From: Discostella pseudostelligera
Taxonomy: Eukaryota; Bacillariophyta; Thalassiosirophyceae; Thalassiosirales; Thalassiosiraceae
DNA length: 30,233 nucleotides
Assembly (NCBI GenBank): GCA_036940085.1
Contig: JALLBK010000640.1
Span: forward strand, 1-30,233
Direction of reading: 5' to 3'
Under the pieces are notes generated by a model. The model did not search any database. It was not told the DNA's origin and saw only the letters and a list, made by a program, of their open reading frames with translations. Position 1 is the stretch's first letter, and the number at the start of each line of letters is the position of its first letter. Shown here in pieces: positions 26,044 through 30,233 of the stretch. The position numbers and the translations under genes were made by a program.

Positions 26044-29000
26044 TCAAGACAACTCAAATCCTGCCGCGGCTTCAATCGCATACAATAGTTTCTCTCTTAG
26101 CATCTCCTTGCTCGTGTACTTGGGAAGTTTCAGCAAATTCATGCATGTCGAGCTTGTCGGCAAGCGGATGTTCCCAGTATTCAATTCCTCGGCAATATCC
26201 ATTCCGTGATCATCTTCCCGAAGCCGAATTTGCTGGATGCATGGCGCGGGGACCATGGAGGCAAACCCCAGCAGTGGTTGTCTGGAACAGCTCGTCATAA
26301 ATTTGAGGAACTTGCGCTGTTGGCCCGGAGACATTGCGTCTACCACCTCCCATAGCCATTGAACGATTGGCTGTGATGGGTGAAATCCGCCTGAGTAACG
26401 CATGACGGACTGCATACCCTGTACGTCGATGCCTTTGATGGCATCATCGCCACTAATGAGTTTCTGGAGCTCATTTGCCGAGAACAGGCGTACCCATTGC
26501 GCGGGGATAATATCTCGAAAGCCATGAAGGAATGCCATCGTTTGGCGAGATCCTCGCACGTTCATCTTTTGATGGGAAACTAAGTGAATGTATTGGATTA
26601 CATTTTCTTTCGTCACGGTGATGGAGCTTCCACCGGGCATGAGTTCCAATGATGTGATGGTAGCAGAGTCATACAATTCGAAGGTGAGTCCAAGGTTGGC
26701 AATTTCTGGAGCACTCATGTGGCGAAGAGACATGAGATTTTTGTAGTACTCCGGATCGAGGTTCTTCAAGTCGTCGAGTGAATTCTGCTTTCCAAGGAGT
26801 TTGTTGAGGAATAGAAGACTAAACTGCGGCTCGACCAGAATTGATTCTGATTCGAGCAAACGAAGAATTATTAGTATTGGAAGTAGCATCACGTCGACAA
26901 AACCGCAGGTCAACAACTTACCATATATGGCCTTTCCTAGCACCCGCCCTAGAAATTCGTAATGAACCAACAATGAATCCTTTCCATCTAACTCCGTATT
27001 GACCTTGAGCGTCTGGAGCGGTGTCACAGAAAAGAAATCAGGATGAATCTCTTCAACATTATCGTCATCATCCATCTCACCACTGGTTTCTTTCACTGTC
27101 GCCGGCAAAAAGGCGTCTTTGATGAGATCATCTAAGAATTCTTTGAAGACACCTCCTCCATCAATTCCAGCCTCATGACGACCGAGCTTGTTTACAAATG
27201 TCACTTGAATTCTCTTCCGAAGCCTCTTCCCCAAACTATTCAGACTGCCCTTTGAATCACTGTAAAGAGCATCACGACGAATTGTCACGCGTTCCCTCCC
27301 AGGCAACTCTGCTTCGTTTCCTTCCTCAACATTCATCATCATTTGGCGTAATGACATACTTTCGTCCTGCGCAAGCATTTTGTCAGACTCAAGAAGTGAG
27401 TTAAAGAGACTTACCCTTCGACTGAAGGGCATGGCTTGTGGAATGTAAGATAAAACGCGCGCCATCTTAGGATCACGGAAAGCACTGGCAAGGGCATCGC
27501 CACCAGCATCATTGATAGAAAGAGAAGCTGCTTCAAAGTCCCCATCCTCCATGCGTGTCGATTCAATACTGCTGTCGTCCATTTCATCATTGTCATGGCC
27601 TATAAAAGTTGTCGCTTGACTGTGAATAATAGGATTGTTTTCATGCTGGCCCCGAGACGCAAGATGTGGAAACCACCAGCAGTCTTCTGCACAAAACTGA
27701 ACCACGCGGTAGAGGCGGCACCATCGATCATACAGAGAGTTCCACAACTTTGTCCCAGATAGAAATAGCCGTGCTCGTTGGAAGCGGAAAGCGTAGTCTG
27801 GATCACTCTGTGAAATGGTGATATCCGATGCAACAACAGGACGGATCCAATATAGGTCATTCAATATCATCTTTAGCACTAGAACGAGATCTTTGGCAAG
27901 GATACGATCATACTTGGAATATTCCGTCTTGTGATAACGTTCCAAGAAGTCATCATCGTTAACAGCAAGTAAATGATGGGAGAATACGTCACAAAAAGAG
28001 GAAAACACTTCGCAAGCTGACGCAATCGCGGATGCATCCGTGGCCTTCGATTGAGGTGACAGCAGATGCACGTTTCCAATAGAGCGCACCCATAGCATGT
28101 GAAGAAAATGATCGTTCAATGCAAATCTTGCAAGTAAGGGTGATGCAGCGTTGCGACCGGCTCTGATTCCACTACAGGACGTTATCACAGTAGCAAGTGC
28201 AGAATTATAAGCAATTTGAGCCTGAACCTGCAAACCAGGCCATGAAACAGGGGCCGTTGGTGTGGGAGAAAATAATGAATCACCGAGTTGCTGAAGCCAC
28301 GCCCCCTTGCCAATTGTTTCAGCTAACATCATTAGCATTTTCACATTATTGCCCTGGTTTCGAAGCTCAGACCGCAATCGTTCTACAGTTCCCTTCTTTG
28401 CTTTAAGGACACCCGCCTGAAAAAGTGCATCTAATTTCGGCACAGTTTGCAAGTCGGCTCGTGAGGGCATTCCGGTTGGCGGTGACGTTCCTGGGCTATC
28501 ACGTGATGCAGATCGTTGCGGCGAATATGGCACTGGTGCATCATGCTCATCGTCGTTACTATCATCGCTTACATCATCAACTTCGTAAGCTGCTACGACA
28601 GCCATGCTAGCAGTTGATGCAACATCCGTACGCCCGTCGCTACGATTATCCAAGATCCAAGATGCAATGTTCTCACCCCGAGCAGCAAAACATGCAAGAA
28701 TTGCGAAATCACGATGATTCTGGAGTGCGTACTGAAGAATGATAGGTATGGCATAAATAACCGATTCCTGAGTCAGTTGTGGCCGTTGTTGACATGCATT
28801 TGCATGATTAATTACGTTGTTTAGTGTAATGCACTCCCGATTTCGGATTGTATCACAGAGTGCATCCATCAAATTCGCTGATGTGCGCGATAAGAAGTTT
28901 GAAGTAAATGATGGCCGTTCGTAAAGGGCATTGCTACCACGTCTTGTCGGATGGGCTGAGAGTGTATTCATCACAGTCGCGAGGTTATTTATCAGCATCA

Positions 29001-30087
29001 AGAATGGAGACGATGGGATCTGCATCGATTGTCTTCTCTGCACCTCCCCAGTTCTCTCGTCGCTTTGTTGATCTAGTTTCAACATGCACTTGCTCAGCCG
29101 ATCCGTTATCCACGGGAGAGATTCGAAATTATGCGTTGAGAACATAATTGACGCCAACAATGCAAGGCTTTGTTGATATTGCGGTGGAGAGACGGGTGAT
29201 TTCATTGTTTGTTGTTCCAACGTAGAAAAGAATATAATTATGCCGCAGCACCATTTCAACAGTAATCGATCCCTGAGATCATTTTCTGCATTGTGATAAG
29301 GCATGAAATCTCGGAAGCAGAGAAAGAGGTCAACCATCCATCCAGTCACTGAAGGCGTGGTCTCCGATCGCTCTCTTTTGAATAGGCTCATGTGATAATC
29401 GCTTGGTCGGTTCGTATGTATTTTGCAGTCTGGTACTGTTAGAGCAGCCCTGAACGCCCCACCCCGTGAGCATGATGCTGTTAATAACGCATCCAAAAGC
29501 TCCACTAATTCCGTAGTATCACGTAGCTCTTCTGATGACCGAAGAGGACGCTGCGCCGTCTGTCGAAGGAGGATGAGGATGACTGAAATAATCCTTTTAG
29601 CAGCAAAGGGGGGGATAACCAAACTATGATCGTGTTCCCACAGGGCAGTAGACAGCCATAAAATTTCGGACCGCAATCGCTCTTCGACTTCTGCTTCTTT
29701 AGGTGAAGGTTTGTTTGTGTATCTGAATGCAAAGAAGGGAACGAGGGCCGGGCTCATTCGAAACGCCAGCTTGCACGCTGCATCGGATATTGATATTAAC
29801 TCATGAGGGCTGACGTCGACAAGTTTTTTGTCAGTAATGTCATTAATACTGCAGATAGCGTCTCCGTATTCCATAGCCAAGTCAATAGCAAGTTCTGATC
29901 GAGCATAGCACCCACGCCAACACCGTTGAAGACAGATAGCCCCATTGGTTTTGGCCAAGGCCTCTGCACGCGCAAGACGCTGCCGACGCGCTTCATCGAG
30001 GTTCGATGTTCGTGACGATCTTGATGATGCCGATGCGCCAGCAAGGTTGATTTCCCGCTTGTTTGTTCGGTACGATCCGTCGAACAT
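26044..30087 (-). CDS. UBE3C: HECT-type E3 ubiquitin ligase, UBE3C/Hul5-like
   Basis: Two exons, 26922-30087 and 26044-26846, encode 1322 residues. The intron (26847-26921) begins GTAAGTTG, is 75 bp and has no in-frame stop, so it looks like coding sequence. Removing it turns KAIYGKLLTC... into KAIYESILVEPQFSLLFLNK, the normal HECT sequence. The N-terminus starts MFDGSY, as in UBE3C, with an IQ-like motif at about 50-62 (AICLQRCWRGCYAR). The middle is helical and polar. The HECT domain covers about 940-1322, with GIDGGGVFKEFLDDL, GGFHPSQPIVQWLWEVV and the catalytic Cys1290 in LPTSSTCMNLLKLP. It ends GFELS, like most HECT ligases. Homologues extend ubiquitin chains at the proteasome and clear misfolded proteins. 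Only 146 bp of upstream sequence is in the window. Confidence 0.93.
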   Translation of the reverse strand: MFDGSYRTNKREINLAGASASSRSSRTSNLDEARRQRLARAEALAKTNGAICLQRCWRGCYARSELAIDLAMEYGDAICSINDITDKKLVDVSPHELISISDAACKLAFRMSPALVPFFAFRYTNKPSPKEAEVEERLRSEILWLSTALWEHDHSLVIPPFAAKRIISVILILLRQTAQRPLRSSEELRDTTELVELLDALLTASCSRGGAFRAALTVPDCKIHTNRPSDYHMSLFKRERSETTPSVTGWMVDLFLCFRDFMPYHNAENDLRDRLLLKWCCGIIIFFSTLEQQTMKSPVSPPQYQQSLALLASIMFSTHNFESLPWITDRLSKCMLKLDQQSDERTGEVQRRQSMQIPSSPFLMLINNLATVMNTLSAHPTRRGSNALYERPSFTSNFLSRTSANLMDALCDTIRNRECITLNNVINHANACQQRPQLTQESVIYAIPIILQYALQNHRDFAILACFAARGENIASWILDNRSDGRTDVASTASMAVVAAYEVDDVSDDSNDDEHDAPVPYSPQRSASRDSPGTSPPTGMPSRADLQTVPKLDALFQAGVLKAKKGTVERLRSELRNQGNNVKMLMMLAETIGKGAWLQQLGDSLFSPTPTAPVSWPGLQVQAQIAYNSALATVITSCSGIRAGRNAASPLLARFALNDHFLHMLWVRSIGNVHLLSPQSKATDASAIASACEVFSSFCDVFSHHLLAVNDDDFLERYHKTEYSKYDRILAKDLVLVLKMILNDLYWIRPVVASDITISQSDPDYAFRFQRARLFLSGTKLWNSLYDRWCRLYRVVQFCAEDCWWFPHLASRGQHENNPIIHSQATTFIGHDNDEMDDSSIESTRMEDGDFEAASLSINDAGGDALASAFRDPKMARVLSYIPQAMPFSRRVSLFNSLLESDKMLAQDESMSLRQMMMNVEEGNEAELPGRERVTIRRDALYSDSKGSLNSLGKRLRKRIQVTFVNKLGRHEAGIDGGGVFKEFLDDLIKDAFLPATVKETSGEMDDDDNVEEIHPDFFSVTPLQTLKVNTELDGKDSLLVHYEFLGRVLGKAIYGKLLTCGFVDVMLLPILIILRLLESESILVEPQFSLLFLNKLLGKQNSLDDLKNLDPEYYKNLMSLRHMSAPEIANLGLTFELYDSATITSLELMPGGSSITVTKENVIQYIHLVSHQKMNVRGSRQTMAFLHGFRDIIPAQWVRLFSANELQKLISGDDAIKGIDVQGMQSVMRYSGGFHPSQPIVQWLWEVVDAMSPGQQRKFLKFMTSCSRQPLLGFASMVPAPCIQQIRLREDDHGMDIAEELNTGNIRLPTSSTCMNLLKLPKYTSKEMLREKLLYAIEAAAGFELS

Positions 30088-30233
30088 GGTTCATTTAGTC
30101 GCTATCTTTGAATGCTGCTGCTTTATTGGTGTTTGTTGCCCGTCGCTACTATCGACGCCGAATTCTATGCCATGAATTATTAATGGTGCTACGATACGAT
30201 GTTGGAAAAGAAGGCCATGGGCCATGGAGCATG

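Noticed and set aside
1..30233. Mobile elements, CRISPR, tRNA or rRNA genes
   Set aside because: I looked for transposase or reverse transcriptase motifs, regular spacer arrays, and tRNA B-box-like sequences on both strands and saw none that held up by eye.

Overview
The window is nuclear DNA from a photosynthetic eukaryote, most likely a diatom or a close stramenopile relative. Three things support this. Genes are interrupted by short GT-AG introns of about 65-152 bp. The ferredoxin-nitrite reductase begins with a signal peptide ending in an 'ASAFAP'-like plastid motif (CHA/FNS), and an aldo/keto reductase-like protein has a similarly layered leader. The gene set is also purely eukaryotic: importin beta, UBE3C, EXO1, NSE1, C1D and RCHY1. 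I see no mobile element, CRISPR array, rRNA or tRNA.

Layout, left to right: an aldo/keto reductase-like gene (+) lies tail-to-tail with plastid nitrite reductase (-). A promoter-rich gap follows, then an unrecognised four-helix membrane protein (-) head-to-head with a NUDIX hydrolase (+). Next are a QSOX/Erv-like sulfhydryl oxidase (+) tail-to-tail with acylphosphatase (-), an App1-type DxDxT phosphatase (+) tail-to-tail with a FIT-family lipid-droplet protein (-), and a CHY/CTCHY/RING ubiquitin ligase (-). A poorly resolved 1.6 kb stretch with a 13-N assembly gap and a possible decayed or multi-exon gene precedes importin beta-1 (-) and a C1D/Lrp1 exosome cofactor (-). A repeat-bearing gap leads to EXO1 (-), which is head-to-head with NSE1 (+). 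The window closes with a UBE3C-type HECT ligase (-).

The genes are single-copy housekeeping functions and form no operon. A few pairings may still matter. EXO1 and NSE1 share a 374 bp divergent promoter and are both genome-maintenance genes. The App1-like and FIT genes converge and both belong to lipid phosphate or lipid-droplet metabolism.

The most striking non-coding signal is an E2F-like motif, GGCGGGAA (often AATGGCGGGAA). It recurs in most 5' intergenic regions and in none of the four tail-to-tail gaps. Other leads are an aldo/keto reductase lacking its whole catalytic tetrad behind a twin-arginine-like leader, a RING-less NSE1, and two stop-free introns of length divisible by three (UBE3C and acylphosphatase) that a naive ORF call absorbs. 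The nitrite reductase, NUDIX, acylphosphatase, CHY/RING, importin and HECT models below were rebuilt across introns by hand from conserved family sequence. I found no convincing wholly new multi-gene system.
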